This document shows, piece after piece, positions 1-9,836 of a stretch of DNA of 64,000 bases. The position numbers and the translations under genes were made by a program. The stretch lies in the NCBI RefSeq assembly GCF_028356935.1, contig NZ_CP102798.1, positions 3,038,001-3,102,000 of the forward strand, given 5' to 3'. Under the pieces are notes generated by a model. The model saw only the letters and a list, made by a program, of their open reading frames with translations, was not told where the DNA came from and ran no database searches. The stretch comes from Lysinibacillus sp. OF-1 (GTDB lineage Bacteria; Bacillota; Bacilli; Bacillales_A; Planococcaceae). Numbering within the stretch: position 1 is the stretch's first letter; each line of letters begins with the position of its first letter.

Positions 1-30
1 ATGGAGATAAAGCCTGACTTGTAGCCATTG

Positions 31-444
<414 letters not shown>

Positions 445-502
445 CTATACAAATTCTCCCTCACATTATGGTTTATTTTCATTAAGAAGACACTCATTTC
501 CA

Positions 503-853
503 TTAAAACCATTTTGGCAGAAAGATGAGTAATCCGATTATAGCACTGAATAGCGCAAATACAAGCACTGCACCTGCCGCAATATCTTTCGCCTGCTTAG
601 CAAGTGGATGTATCTCTGGGGAAGCTAAATCAACCGCCCGTTCGATAGCTGTATTGATCATTTCCAGCGCAAACATTAGTGCTATTAATAGTAGCACAAT
701 ATACCATTCCATACGAGATAAACCTGTCCAATAACCAGCCATTATAACAATGATTGCACTAATTATATGTGATTTTAAATTTTGTTCTTTACTTGCTGTG
801 ATAATGCCTTCCAATGCATAGCCAAAAGATCGCAAGTATTTGCGCAAATCCAT
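503..853 (-). CDS. dgkA: Undecaprenol/diacylglycerol kinase family membrane protein
   Basis: Small integral membrane kinase of 116 aa. In Gram-positives this family phosphorylates undecaprenol to feed the lipid carrier pool, despite the dgkA name. Hydrophobic segments lie near residues 29-48, 52-72 and 93-113. The signature FALEMINTAIER carrying catalytic acidic residues is present around residues 61-72. The start codon follows directly on the ybeY stop codon, so the two are translationally coupled. Confidence 0.93.
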   Translation of the reverse strand: MDLRKYLRSFGYALEGIITASKEQNLKSHIISAIIVIMAGYWTGLSRMEWYIVLLLIALMFALEMINTAIERAVDLASPEIHPLAKQAKDIAAGAVLVFALFSAIIGLLIFLPKWF

Positions 854-1327
854 TTAGTCTCGCCCTAAGCCGAAAGTTTGTAAAATTTCATCTTGCTTTG
901 TAAACATTTTTTTCTCTTCTTCTGGCTCCATATGGTCATAACCAAGCAAATGTAAAAAGCCATGTACAGCTAAAAAACCTAATTCTCGTTCAAAGGAATG
1001 ATTGTATTCCTCAGCCTGCTCTTTGGCACGGTCTGTAGAAATGATAATATCACCTAGTACACGTGGCATTCCTTCAAAAGTTACCTCGATTTCCCCTTCC
1101 CCTAGCTCCTCTAACGCAAAGGAAATGACATCTGTAGGCTGATCCTTGCCACGATACTCACGGTTAATATCTTGAATCGTCTCATTCGTTACAAACGTCA
1201 CTGAAACCTCAGTTTCTGGCTCAATATTTTCAATACTCGCTGCATGCTGTAAAAGCTTTTCAACAAGCTCTGTATGTGGTGTAGCCACTTCATTTGTTTC
1301 ATCTGTAAAATCAATTGTTAAAATCAT
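854..1327 (-). CDS. ybeY: Endoribonuclease/rRNA maturation factor YbeY
   Basis: Metal-dependent RNase involved in 16S rRNA 3'-end maturation and ribosome quality control. The zinc motif H-x3-H-x5-H is present near residues 121-131 ([11 protein letters not shown]). The 157-aa length is typical. A GGAGG lies 4 nt before the ATG. It sits between pgpH and dgkA exactly as in Bacillus (yqfG). Confidence 0.96.
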   Translation of the reverse strand: MILTIDFTDETNEVATPHTELVEKLLQHAASIENIEPETEVSVTFVTNETIQDINREYRGKDQPTDVISFALEELGEGEIEVTFEGMPRVLGDIIISTDRAKEQAEEYNHSFERELGFLAVHGFLHLLGYDHMEPEEEKKMFTKQDEILQTFGLGRD

Positions 1328-1335
1328 AGATCCTC

Positions 1336-3456
1336 CTACTTATCTGCCTTTGGATATTCAATACGTGAGTGGAAAATACCATTCAACGTTTCACAAAGAA
1401 CTCTCTCTATACATTTTAACTCTTTTATCGAAATATCGCATTCATCAAACTGATTATCCTGTACACGATCATCAATGATCGCTCGTACTAGCTTATGAAT
1501 TTTTTCAGCATTCGGCTCTTTCATTGAACGAACTGCTGCCTCAACACTGTCAGCAACACTAATAACCGCTGCTTCCTTAGTTTGTGGTTTTGGACCTGGA
1601 TAACGGAGCTTTGCCTCATCAATGCTTTTTCCTTGTTCCTTCGCTTTAAACAAGAAGAACTTTAATAAACTTGTACCATGATGTTGTAAAGCGATATCGA
1701 TAATTTCTTGCGGCATTTTATAGCGTTTTAACATGTCGGCTCCATCTGTTGTATGGGCGATAATAATTTCTGCACTTGTCTCAGGCGGTAAAGAATCATG
1801 CGGATTAATACCTGACATTTGATTTTCAATGAAAAAGGCAGGACGCTTTGTTTTACCTATATCATGATAATAACAACCAACACGCGCTAGTAAACCATCT
1901 GCACCAATTTCTTCACAGGCAGCTTCTGCTAAATTCGCTACCATTACACTATGATGATATGTCCCTGGTGCTTCCATTAGTAATTTTTTTAATAAAGGAT
2001 GATTAGGATTGGATAGCTCAATTAAACGCAGCGACGATAATAAGCTAAATGCTGACTCAAAGAATGGTAAAAGTCCCATTGTTAATGCCCCTGAAAGCAA
2101 GGCAGATAACATAGCTGCAATCAAGTAAAACACTAATTCTGGCAAGCCGTAGGATGATTGTGTCATGAGTAAATAAAAGGCGATAAATGCCATGTTGACA
2201 AGGGAAATCACACCAACTGCATGTAAAATATGTGAGCGTTTTTCCACACTGCGCAAAAAGAACAGGCTTGCAAGCCCTCCAAAAATAATATACAACGTAA
2301 TTTCCATTTGCATAACAGATGAATAGCCTTCTTGAAAAATAACACCTGCTGAGGCTGCGGTCATAACGGTAATGAGCACAGCTGCTCGTTCATCCGCTAA
2401 TAATCGTACAAGCATTGTAGCTAATGCCGTCGGGAACAGAAAGGCAATCGTTACATCAAAGCCACCAGACACTAAGCTAATAAATTTCATGAGCAGGATT
2501 GACAACGTATAAACAATCACTGTCACTAATAAGGCATTGCGTTTTTTTCGTTCGTCAGCATCCCAACGCTCAAATAAAATATACATAAACATCATTTGCA
2601 GTAGCGTTAAAATAATAAGTCCAGCAATTGGCTTCAAGGATGCTTTATTACTTACCATACCCAATAGCTCTAATTGTCGGTAAGCCTCATTATCAATAAT
2701 TTGACCTTCCTGCACAATGATTTGTCCTTGTAAGATTCGTGTCGGCTCGACGCTTTCCTTCGCCTGCTCTTTGCGAATTTTCGTTTGGTCTTCGTTAATT
2801 GTTTCATTTTCAATAATACTTGTACGCCCTATTAACACGACTGTATTGAATATTTTATCAGGATACCCTCGTTGCCCTCGAATCTTTGTCTCAAAATCAT
2901 TTTGAGCAACAAAGACATTTTCAGGTCGGATAGACTTTTGTAAATAGTCCTCTACAAATTTGGATAATTGCGTACTAGTTCTGTTTAAATCTTCATCACT
3001 TTGCACTAACAGACCTTCCAACTGTGAATCTGTAAAGATTAATGGCATCTGGTCTTCATCTATTGATTCGAATTTTTTGCGAAGCTGTGCAACTTGATCG
3101 GCAATAGGTATAGGTTCCTTACTGTTTGCAACATCCTTTTTCACTTCTAGTACATAATCAAACAATGATGTTACAATCGCTGCTCTTTGCTTGGCGACAT
3201 CCTCCGAAAATTGATAGACTGAATCCACTGCATTGGCGGCTTTTTCCCGCTCTAGCTGCGTCTTATAAGTGTCTTCAATCGTTTTGGTAGATCGTACGGT
3301 TTCAGGCGCAAGCTGTAGTGGTTTGAAATCATATGTAACTCCCTTAACATTGCCATACATAAACGCAAACTGTAGGCCGCCTGTTAAAATGAGAATGATG
3401 ATAATAAAGTAGCGAAAACCGATAAGCTCTGTAAATTTTCGAAGTTGTTTCTCCAT
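1336..3456 (-). CDS. pgpH: HD-family cyclic-di-AMP phosphodiesterase PgpH (YqfF)
   Basis: Polytopic membrane protein of 706 aa. An N-terminal transmembrane helix (about residues 17-35) is followed by an extracellular 7TMR-HDED-type domain (about 40-270), a bundle of seven membrane helices (about 275-470) and a cytoplasmic HD domain. The HD-domain metal ligands are visible in [19 protein letters not shown] and IALQHHG. By family the protein hydrolyses c-di-AMP to pApA. The gene is followed by ybeY after 8 nt. It is separated from phoH by a terminator and a repeat block, so it probably has its own promoter. Confidence 0.94.
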   Translation of the reverse strand: MEKQLRKFTELIGFRYFIIIILILTGGLQFAFMYGNVKGVTYDFKPLQLAPETVRSTKTIEDTYKTQLEREKAANAVDSVYQFSEDVAKQRAAIVTSLFDYVLEVKKDVANSKEPIPIADQVAQLRKKFESIDEDQMPLIFTDSQLEGLLVQSDEDLNRTSTQLSKFVEDYLQKSIRPENVFVAQNDFETKIRGQRGYPDKIFNTVVLIGRTSIIENETINEDQTKIRKEQAKESVEPTRILQGQIIVQEGQIIDNEAYRQLELLGMVSNKASLKPIAGLIILTLLQMMFMYILFERWDADERKKRNALLVTVIVYTLSILLMKFISLVSGGFDVTIAFLFPTALATMLVRLLADERAAVLITVMTAASAGVIFQEGYSSVMQMEITLYIIFGGLASLFFLRSVEKRSHILHAVGVISLVNMAFIAFYLLMTQSSYGLPELVFYLIAAMLSALLSGALTMGLLPFFESAFSLLSSLRLIELSNPNHPLLKKLLMEAPGTYHHSVMVANLAEAACEEIGADGLLARVGCYYHDIGKTKRPAFFIENQMSGINPHDSLPPETSAEIIIAHTTDGADMLKRYKMPQEIIDIALQHHGTSLLKFFLFKAKEQGKSIDEAKLRYPGPKPQTKEAAVISVADSVEAAVRSMKEPNAEKIHKLVRAIIDDRVQDNQFDECDISIKELKCIERVLCETLNGIFHSRIEYPKADK

Positions 3457-3536
3457 TTGGCACCTCCTCTATCTACCTACTATCATACCAATTCAACATA
3501 CATTTTTCTCGAAAAATGTATAAGAAAGCAAAAAAC

Positions 3537-3558
3537 AGCTATACAATTTTGCATAGCC
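3537..3558 (-). terminator. Intrinsic terminator downstream of phoH
   Basis: On the minus strand a GCTATGC/GTATAGC stem is followed by T6. It lies between phoH and pgpH and would end the yqfC-yqfD-phoH transcript. Confidence 0.6.
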
Positions 3559-3632
3559 GTCACATTTTTTCCCATATTTTGATTAATTTCGTAGTTTAGC
3601 TATTTGCTTTGTAATGATGATTTTAAAACACT

Positions 3633-3841
3633 ATCACATCTGGCGCTTCGCTTGCCGGGCAGATTTTTTAAACCTCGTTGCCCCTGACGCTTCGCTTACG
3701 GGGCAGACTTTTTAAACCTTGTTGCCCCTGGCGCTTCGCTTGCGGGGCAGACTTTTTAAACCTTGTTGCCCCTGGCGCTTCGCTTGCGGGGCAGACTTTT
3801 TAAACCTCGTTGCCCCTGACGCTTCGCTTACGGGGCAGACT
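3633..3841. repeat. 44-bp tandem repeat of GC-rich hairpins
   Basis: Four 44-bp units begin at 3677, 3721, 3765 and 3809, preceded by one degenerate unit from about 3633. Each unit holds GCCCC...CGGGGC flanking a GCTTCGC core, then GACTTTTTAAACC. Two unit types alternate and differ together at two symmetric positions (TGACG...TTACG versus TGGCG...TTGCG). No reading frame is evident. The block fills most of the 400-bp gap between phoH and pgpH. Confidence 0.9.
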
Positions 3842-3866
3842 TTAGAATTGCTTCGCAATTCTAAAG
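3840..3866. repeat. Perfect palindrome over the phoH stop codon
   Basis: Twelve-base arms CTTTAGAATTGC and GCAATTCTAAAG around a TTC loop. It directly abuts the 44-bp repeat array and contains the phoH stop codon. No T-run follows on the minus strand, so it may protect the mRNA 3' end rather than terminate. Confidence 0.7.
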
Positions 3867-4817
3867 TTGCTGTTCTTCGTAGGCTTGGATGATTTTGGCT
3901 ACGATTGGGTGGCGTACGACATCGCCTTGTTCTAATACTTGGAAATGTATGGATTTTACATATTTTAATGTACGCTCTGCTACAATCAAGCCAGATTCCG
4001 TATTTTTAGGTAGGTCAATTTGCGTTTTATCACCTGTAATGACCATTTTAGAACCGAAGCCTAGACGTGTTAAAAACATTTTCATTTGCTGATGTGTTGT
4101 ATTTTGAGCCTCATCCAAAATAACAAAGGCATCATCTAATGTACGACCACGCATATAAGCTAATGGCGCGATTTCTATTGTTCCGCGTTCAATCAGTCTT
4201 TGTGTTTGTTCAGCCCCGTAAATGTCGTTTAAAGCGTCGTAGAGAGGTCTAAGATAAGGATCTACCTTTTCCTTTAAATCTCCTGGCAGAAATCCTAGAG
4301 ACTCTCCTGCTTCAACAGCAGGGCGAGTTAAAATAATTCGCTTTACATGCCCATTTTTAAGTGCCTGTGTTGCCATGACTACCGCTAAATACGTTTTCCC
4401 AGTACCGGCTGGACCAATACCAAAAACAACGTCTTTATGACGGATTGCTTGTATGTATTCTCGTTGACCAATTGTTTTTGCACGGATTGGCTTGCCTTTC
4501 GTCGTGCGTGCTATTTCTTCATCATAAAGTTCTGCAAAATATTCAATCGTGCCTTTTTGTATCATTTCAATCGCTGTTGTAACATCCCGTTGATCAATAT
4601 TAATTCCTTTGCGAATGACCTTCAATAGTGCATGCAGAAGTAAGGTTGCCTGCTCCTTAGCATTTTCTTCACCAGCCAGCTGAATTTGCTCACCGCGCGT
4701 AATGATATGAACATTTAGTGCTTCTTCGACTAATTTCATATTTGCATCTGAAATACCGAGTAGCATAACCGCTTCGTTTGGATTATCCACCTGTAATACA
4801 GTTAACTGTTCTGACAT
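3861..4817 (-). CDS. phoH: PhoH family P-loop ATPase
   Basis: Cytoplasmic ATPase of the PhoH family, proposed to act in RNA metabolism with YbeY. Walker A GPAGTGKT lies near residue 140 and the Walker B region FVILDEAQN near residue 235. An N-terminal KH-like segment fits the YqfE/PhoH type. The start is set at the third codon of the longer frame because AAGGAG is 7 nt upstream of it and abuts the first ATG. The neighbouring yqfD ends just upstream. Confidence 0.94.
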   Translation of the reverse strand: MSEQLTVLQVDNPNEAVMLLGISDANMKLVEEALNVHIITRGEQIQLAGEENAKEQATLLLHALLKVIRKGINIDQRDVTTAIEMIQKGTIEYFAELYDEEIARTTKGKPIRAKTIGQREYIQAIRHKDVVFGIGPAGTGKTYLAVVMATQALKNGHVKRIILTRPAVEAGESLGFLPGDLKEKVDPYLRPLYDALNDIYGAEQTQRLIERGTIEIAPLAYMRGRTLDDAFVILDEAQNTTHQQMKMFLTRLGFGSKMVITGDKTQIDLPKNTESGLIVAERTLKYVKSIHFQVLEQGDVVRHPIVAKIIQAYEEQQL

Positions 4818-4819
4818 AA

Positions 4820-5932
4820 TCATTCTCCTTGTAGGCCTTGTATTGGACTTGCAATGTTTTCATTGACTAAAAATAGAACTTTCCCTTCAACTGTACCATT
4901 CCCCCACTTTGCCTGTAAAAGGTTTTCTTTCTTGATCATTGTTTTTGCAGGTAACGAACGTAACACTTTTTCATGCAGTAGAGGGATTAGCAATGACTCT
5001 ATTTTCGATTCATCAAGCTCCACTTGCATCGTATTTGTCTGTTGTTCCTCTACAATCGAAACATAGGGGTCTAACCAATTCGGTAAATCCTTCTTTTGTA
5101 CATAATCTACTTTTTCTTTGTGTATCCCCTTTAGCAATACTCGCCACTGCTTTTGCTGCACAGTTTCCATTGTAATCGTTGTTGGGATTTTGAACGAGCA
5201 TTCAAGCCAATAGTCTGCAAATACCTCTCCCTTAGCCCCAACATAAACTTGATCTGTACCACTTTCAATAACACCACTCACAAGGACGTCTCCCTCATAG
5301 GCTGTATCATTTATTGAAATCTTCCGTTCACCATTTTGTATATTAAAATGAGTAATGACACCACTTTTCGTTGCGACTAAATGCGAAGCTAATTTGTCAT
5401 TCGATTGCTCTGTTTGCTTCGGTGATTCCTGAGGTCTCAGTATTACTCGTCCGCCATGTTTATCAATATGCACCCATGATAGCTCTCGATGTTGCTCTAA
5501 CAGCTTTTGACGTATGATGGTATTGGAAGGTAAACTTTTTTTAGAGAGCGGTGTTTCTAGTTGAAAGGTCTCTTGAAAGGTTTTGCCTAGCCGCTGCTCC
5601 AGTTCGGGTGTCGCTGCCTCAATGTCCACTCGCCAAATGACTTGTGCGCAGATAATAGGAATGACAATCATCAAGGTTAAGCCAAGCAAAGTCCAAAGCT
5701 GTGCTCGGAAAACTTGCAGCTCATCTGCATAAAAAACAGCCATTTTCAAACGAAACTGTCTTCGAGCACGGCGAATTTTTGGTAAGTAATGCATAGTTGT
5801 TTCAAAGGAAACTTCTTGCTCACGAAAGACTACACGCTTTAACGGAACATGCTGGGCGTGCAATGCTTGAATAAAAGGATGAACATTTTCATGGCGCTTT
5901 ATACGTATAATGATAGGCCGATTATTCCACAT
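4820..5932 (-). CDS. yqfD: Sporulation protein YqfD
   Basis: Stage IV sporulation-type protein, expressed under sigma-E in the mother cell of Bacillus. It has 370 aa: a basic N-terminal domain of about 85 residues, one membrane helix at about 94-114 (LLGLTLMIVIPIICAQVIW), then a large extracytoplasmic domain. The gene starts immediately after yqfC and runs into phoH, the conserved yqfC-yqfD-phoH order. Confidence 0.9.
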   Translation of the reverse strand: MWNNRPIIIRIKRHENVHPFIQALHAQHVPLKRVVFREQEVSFETTMHYLPKIRRARRQFRLKMAVFYADELQVFRAQLWTLLGLTLMIVIPIICAQVIWRVDIEAATPELEQRLGKTFQETFQLETPLSKKSLPSNTIIRQKLLEQHRELSWVHIDKHGGRVILRPQESPKQTEQSNDKLASHLVATKSGVITHFNIQNGERKISINDTAYEGDVLVSGVIESGTDQVYVGAKGEVFADYWLECSFKIPTTITMETVQQKQWRVLLKGIHKEKVDYVQKKDLPNWLDPYVSIVEEQQTNTMQVELDESKIESLLIPLLHEKVLRSLPAKTMIKKENLLQAKWGNGTVEGKVLFLVNENIASPIQGLQGE

Positions 5933-5933
5933 T

Positions 5934-6182
5934 TTAGCTCACATCCATATTCTTTGCCTTTTTCATCTGAAGCTCCTGTAGATTATCAACAGAGAGATGA
6001 AGCATTTCTTCTTTTAGAGCATTAATCTTCACGGAATCTGCATTGACAGTAATATGATAATCTGCATAAACAAACGAACAGGTCGTAGCATCTGCATGGA
6101 TAAACCGATAAGGTCCAATAATTTTTAATGATTCGTATTCTAACAATTCGAGTAGTGGCGTTAATTGAAATAATTTTTTCAT
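5934..6182 (-). CDS. yqfC: Sporulation protein YqfC
   Basis: Small (82-aa) YabP/YqfC-family sporulation protein beginning MKKLFQL. The start is placed at this ATG because AAGGAGG lies 8 nt upstream. A longer in-frame start lacks a ribosome binding site. The Shine-Dalgarno sits inside a 12-bp stem (see the hairpin at 6191-6227), so translation may be conditional. Family members are sigma-E regulated. Confidence 0.88.
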   Translation of the reverse strand: MKKLFQLTPLLELLEYESLKIIGPYRFIHADATTCSFVYADYHITVNADSVKINALKEEMLHLSVDNLQELQMKKAKNMDVS

Positions 6183-6190
6183 AAAAAATG

Positions 6191-6227
6191 CCTCCTTCTT
6201 CGGCAATATATGCATCGAAAAAGGAGG
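6191..6227 (-). promoter_or_regulatory. Hairpin sequestering the yqfC Shine-Dalgarno, followed by a T-run
   Basis: On the minus strand CCTCCTTTTTCG pairs with CGAAGAAGGAGG across a 13-nt loop (one G-U pair). The distal arm contains the yqfC AAGGAGG and is followed by CATTTTTT. The element can act as an intrinsic terminator for the floA transcript, as an SD-masking stem for yqfC, or both. Confidence 0.6.
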
Positions 6228-6236
6228 ACATGCTAG

Positions 6237-6716
6237 TTATTTTCTTTTTGCTTTAGGTGGTCCTAATATTTCAGCCATTACGATCGCTTGCATAAGATCG
6301 TTTTTCGATTGAGGTAATTGAAAAGCCGATGGAGTACCGACAGTTTGCACCTCTTTTTTCCCAGCAGCTAGACGTCCTCTACTTTCTCGAATAGAAGTAC
6401 GACTAGGAACATCCGTTGGCATAACTGGCGGGGCCATATAGCTCGGTATTTCCTGCTTCACCTGTTCCTCGACCAACTTTTTAGGCTCTTCGGCTTTCTC
6501 ATTTTCAGGAATCCAATCACCAATAAACTCTCGTGCAAAATCTTCAAAACTTTGCGCTCTCCCTGCACGATGCGGCGTTGTTTCCGCCATAACTGGAGGC
6601 TCTGCCGCTGTATCTTTATTAAAAGGAGGCATCTGTTTCTGAGGCTTTTTATTTTTTGATTTTCCGAAAATAGAGCTGGCTATGGCAATTAAGGCAAGAA
6701 TTATTAATTGTTCCAT
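6237..6716 (-). CDS. Hypothetical membrane-anchored protein downstream of floA
   Basis: A 159-aa protein with an N-terminal hydrophobic helix (MEQLIILALIAIASSIFG), a basic stretch, then a long Pro/Glu-rich, probably disordered region. It ends in a short C-terminal block, DLMQAIVMAEILGPPKAKRK. Similar DLxQxIxxxEILGPPxxR tails are remembered from Firmicute hypothetical proteins. It takes the place of yqfB behind floA, and the spacing suggests cotranscription with yqeZ-floA. No function can be assigned. Confidence 0.75.
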   Translation of the reverse strand: MEQLIILALIAIASSIFGKSKNKKPQKQMPPFNKDTAAEPPVMAETTPHRAGRAQSFEDFAREFIGDWIPENEKAEEPKKLVEEQVKQEIPSYMAPPVMPTDVPSRTSIRESRGRLAAGKKEVQTVGTPSAFQLPQSKNDLMQAIVMAEILGPPKAKRK

Positions 6717-6741
6717 ATGTTAGTTCCGCTCCTTTCCGTTT

Positions 6742-7746
6742 TTAAGCATTTGGATCATTCGTGTCTGGCTTATCAGTGCTTACTTTTGAAATCGAGTCGC
6801 GCATCGCCGTATCCGCTTGAATGTTACGATAATTCATGTAATCCATAATGCCAAGATTACCAGAACGTAATGCTTCAGCCATAGCCTGTGGTACTTCTGC
6901 TTCAGCCTCTACTACTTTCGCCTTCATTTCTTGAACACGGGCAATCATTTCCTGCTCATTCGCTACAGCCATTGCACGGCGTTCTTCAGCTTTTGCCTGA
7001 GCAATGTTTTTATCCGCCTGTGCTTGTTCAATCTGTAATTCTGCACCGATGTTTTTACCGATATCTACGTCGGCAATATCAATGGATAAGATTTCAAAGG
7101 CTGTTCCTGAGTCCAAACCTTTTGATAATACTGTTTGTGAAATCATATCAGGATTTTCTAATACTTCTGTATGGTGCACAGCCGAACCGATTGTCGAAAC
7201 AATCCCTTCACCAACACGGGCAATAACTGTTTCTTCACCAGCACCACCGACTAAACGCTCGATATTTGCACGCACTGTAATACGTGCCTTTGCTTTAACT
7301 TCAATCCCGTTCATTGCTACACCTGAAATAAATGGTGTTTCAATAACTTTTGGATTAACAGACATTTGAACCGCTTCTAATACATCTCGACCAGCTAAAT
7401 CAATCGCTGCACAACGTTCAAAAGATAGTTCAATATTGGCACGGTGAGCTGCAATTAATGCATTGACAACACGGTCAACATTACCACCTGCTAAATAGTG
7501 ACTCTCTAACTGATTAATCGTAACAGGTAAACCTGCTTTATGTGCTTTAATCAACGGATTGACAATTCGAGAAGGGATAACTCGACGTAAACGCATCCCA
7601 ATTAATGTGAAAATACTAACACGAACGCCTGCTGCTAATGCAGAAATCCACAGTGCTACCGGTACAAAGGTAAAGAATACCGCAAGAACAATGAATAAAA
7701 TAACCAGTCCAGCAATTGGACCAATTAAAGCTAAATCAAAACCCAT
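6742..7746 (-). CDS. floA: Flotillin-like protein FloA
   Basis: Membrane-microdomain scaffold protein of 334 aa. It has an N-terminal hydrophobic hairpin (about residues 5-45), an SPFH/PHB-like domain, and an Ala/Glu-rich coiled-coil C-terminus (about 225-300) used for oligomerisation. It follows the NfeD partner YqeZ by 3 nt, the standard yqeZ-floA pair. Confidence 0.96.
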   Translation of the reverse strand: MGFDLALIGPIAGLVILFIVLAVFFTFVPVALWISALAAGVRVSIFTLIGMRLRRVIPSRIVNPLIKAHKAGLPVTINQLESHYLAGGNVDRVVNALIAAHRANIELSFERCAAIDLAGRDVLEAVQMSVNPKVIETPFISGVAMNGIEVKAKARITVRANIERLVGGAGEETVIARVGEGIVSTIGSAVHHTEVLENPDMISQTVLSKGLDSGTAFEILSIDIADVDIGKNIGAELQIEQAQADKNIAQAKAEERRAMAVANEQEMIARVQEMKAKVVEAEAEVPQAMAEALRSGNLGIMDYMNYRNIQADTAMRDSISKVSTDKPDTNDPNA

Positions 7747-7749
7747 TTT

Positions 7750-9078
7750 CTATTCCTCCATCTCTTTATCTGTTTGTCTCACAACAATACGTGAGCCTTC
7801 AACTTTAATAATTTCTACATGTTGATTGGCATCGATATAGCCACCTTCTGATACAATATCAATGCGTTCACTACCAAGTACCATTGTACCTGATGGACGT
7901 AGTGGTGTAAGCGTTTTCCCAATTTTTCCTAACAGTTCTGTGCGATTGACATTGGACACATACCCTTCTTCTGTCGTAGTTGCATCCATTAACACGAGCC
8001 TGTTTAAGACATGCATTTTTTTTCCGAAAAATTTCATCAGAATCACCATTCCTATCATCGCTATCACAAGCGCAATGAGAATTGCTACTATCATTTGCAT
8101 CATATTTGCACCTGCCAGTATCAGACTTAGTAATATGAGCACGCCACCTAAAATTCCCACAATTCCTCCGGGGACAAAAAACTCTGCAATTACAAGAGCT
8201 AAACCAACTATAAATAACAATAATGTTTCATAACCAGCGAAGCCTGCAACCATATGTCCAAAGAAAAATAAACCAAGAGCTGATAGCCCCATTATACCCG
8301 GAACGCCAAATCCTGGCGAATATAGCTCCATTACCAGCCCTAAACTTGCGATAGACAATAAAATGGGTACAATGATTGGATTTGTAATAAAACGAGCCAA
8401 TTTTTCAGAAAATGTTGGTTCGATGGGAATAATATCACTACCCTTAAGGTTTGTTTTCGCTAAAAGCTCCTGAAAATTTTTAACCGTTCCTTCAGAATAG
8501 CGAACCTCCAATGCCTCCGAAGCAGATAAGGTTAACAAATTCTTTCCGCCAGCACGGTATTCTGGTAGTTCATAGTTGGTATCTGCCATTGCTAATGCAT
8601 ACTTAGGATCGCGACCTGATGTTTCTGCCGCTGCCTGCATTTGAGCAAGCCAGGCACTATTAGCTTTTAAATCTGCTGCATTACCTGCTGAATCAATGAC
8701 CGCTGCTGCACCGATTGTTCCATTCGGCACCATGTAAATCTCATCCGCATGTAAGGCTAAAAAAGCACCAGCTGAATGCGCATCCTTATTAATATAAGCA
8801 ATTGTACGTATCTCCGTTGCATCCATAAGCATGGCGATATCACTTGCAGCATTCACAAATCCGCCAGGCGTATGTATATCTAAGATAATCGCCTCTGCAT
8901 AGTTTTCTTCAGCCTCTTTAAAAGCTCGTTCTAAAAATGCATGAAGCCCTCGCTCTACTTCATTATGAATTGGAACATGGTAGACCTTACTACTTGCAAA
9001 AGCTGACGTTAATGGAAACGCTAACAAAAAAGTCATCCATATTACTAGTAAATAGCTGAGGATTCTCCGTCTTCGCAT
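7750..9078 (-). CDS. yqeZ: NfeD-family membrane-bound serine protease YqeZ
   Basis: Protein of 442 aa with a signal peptide (residues 1-28) and a ClpP-class (S49-like) domain. The likely nucleophile is in DAHSAGAF, and an oxyanion segment IHTPGG is visible. Four or five membrane helices follow (about 230-345), then a C-terminal NfeD OB-fold domain (about 370-440). It works with FloA in lipid-raft assembly. The upstream sigma-W promoter fits the cell-envelope stress regulation known in B. subtilis. Confidence 0.94.
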   Translation of the reverse strand: MRRRRILSYLLVIWMTFLLAFPLTSAFASSKVYHVPIHNEVERGLHAFLERAFKEAEENYAEAIILDIHTPGGFVNAASDIAMLMDATEIRTIAYINKDAHSAGAFLALHADEIYMVPNGTIGAAAVIDSAGNAADLKANSAWLAQMQAAAETSGRDPKYALAMADTNYELPEYRAGGKNLLTLSASEALEVRYSEGTVKNFQELLAKTNLKGSDIIPIEPTFSEKLARFITNPIIVPILLSIASLGLVMELYSPGFGVPGIMGLSALGLFFFGHMVAGFAGYETLLLFIVGLALVIAEFFVPGGIVGILGGVLILLSLILAGANMMQMIVAILIALVIAMIGMVILMKFFGKKMHVLNRLVLMDATTTEEGYVSNVNRTELLGKIGKTLTPLRPSGTMVLGSERIDIVSEGGYIDANQHVEIIKVEGSRIVVRQTDKEMEE

Positions 9079-9114
9079 CTTTTTCCCTCCCTTCTAACAT
9101 GCTTCTCCCTTGTA

Positions 9115-9142
9115 TATACGGTCAATCATGCGAAAAGTTTCA
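9115..9142 (-). promoter_or_regulatory. Sigma-W promoter of yqeZ-floA
   Basis: Minus strand TGAAAC (9142-9137), exactly 16 nt, then CGTATA (9120-9115). This matches the sigma-W consensus TGAAAC-N16-CGTA. The B. subtilis yqeZ operon is a known sigma-W target. Confidence 0.88.
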
Positions 9143-9213
9143 CAAATCTTAAAATTTTTTAAGTTTATTTAAGATTCATTTCCTTTGAATGATTGACACT
9201 TAGTATGCTACAA

Positions 9214-9253
9214 AAAAAGCCGAATGAATCAATAAGATATCATTCGGCTTTTT
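9214..9253. terminator. Bidirectional-looking hairpin between rpsU and yqeZ
   Basis: Fourteen-base arms AAAAAGCCGAATGA/TCATTCGGCTTTTT with a 12-nt loop and T-runs on both strands. It lies 3' of rpsU. The 313-bp gap 9079-9391 otherwise holds only the sigma-W promoter, an AATCTTAAA/TTTAAGATT inverted repeat near 9144-9176 and the repeat at 9283. Confidence 0.8.
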
Positions 9254-9282
9254 CATATGTACGTAAGCGTGAGCAATGTAAA

Positions 9283-9322
9283 ATACCTGAAATCAATCCT
9301 CCATGTGATTAATTTCAGGTAT
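9283..9322. repeat. Inverted repeat 3' of rpsU
   Basis: Sixteen-base arms (ATACCTGAAATCAATC and its complement) with one mismatch. A second hairpin in tandem with the terminator at 9214, possibly part of rpsU 3'-end formation. Confidence 0.5.
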
Positions 9323-9391
9323 AATTTTGTCTGCTCAGTGAATCATACAATTGCGTGTTATGAACGTAGGGATTTTTAATGGGAAATTAAA

Positions 9392-9565
9392 TTACCACTT
9401 ACGTTTACGTGCAGCTTCTGATTTCTTTTTACGTTTTACGCTAGGTTTTTCGTAGAACTCGCGCTTTCTAACTTCTTGAATTGTACCACTTTTTGATACA
9501 GTACGTTTGAAGCGGCGAAGAGCATCTTCAAGCGATTCGTTTTTGCGAACGACAGTTTTTGACAT
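9392..9565 (-). CDS. rpsU: 30S ribosomal protein S21
   Basis: Basic 57-aa ribosomal protein starting [11 protein letters not shown]. The C-terminus is rich in Lys/Arg ([16 protein letters not shown]). The start is the internal ATG preceded by a purine-rich GGGAGGGAAAGAG; the longer frame has no suitable SD. Unlike B. subtilis, yqeY does not follow. Its consensus promoter is at 9637-9665. Confidence 0.95.
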   Translation of the reverse strand: MSKTVVRKNESLEDALRRFKRTVSKSGTIQEVRKREFYEKPSVKRKKKSEAARKRKW

Positions 9566-9636
9566 CTCTCTTTCCCTCCCTCCGAACACACGTCAATACA
9601 CAATTAGGCAAATTACCTTCTGTTGTGTACTAAAAA

Positions 9637-9665
9637 ATTATATCGTATTGTCTAATAATGGTCAA
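9637..9665 (-). promoter_or_regulatory. Sigma-A promoter of rpsU
   Basis: Minus strand TTGACC, 17-bp spacer, TATAAT. A near-consensus housekeeping promoter about 70 bp before the rpsU start. Confidence 0.85.
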
Positions 9666-9793
9666 TAGAAAGTGTGCGAAATTATCAAGTGAATTTTTGG
9701 TTTTATTTTTGTTAACTTATTCAAATTGTATTTAGCTAGCAATATATCCAATATTTATTCTTCCTTCTAGTAAAACATGATTTATTGACAAAC

Positions 9794-9827
9794 AAAAAGG
9801 CTGTTTCAAGTCCCCCTTGATCCAGCC
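9794..9827 (-). terminator. Terminator of the cotJ operon
   Basis: Minus-strand stem GGCTG(GA)TCAAG / CTTGA(AA)CAGCC followed by TTTTT, directly 3' of cotJC. Confidence 0.75.
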
Positions 9828-9836
9828 AGCCACTTT

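Noticed and set aside
3633..3841. CRISPR array
   Set aside because: The repeats are directly tandem without unique spacers and contain hairpins; no cas genes are present.
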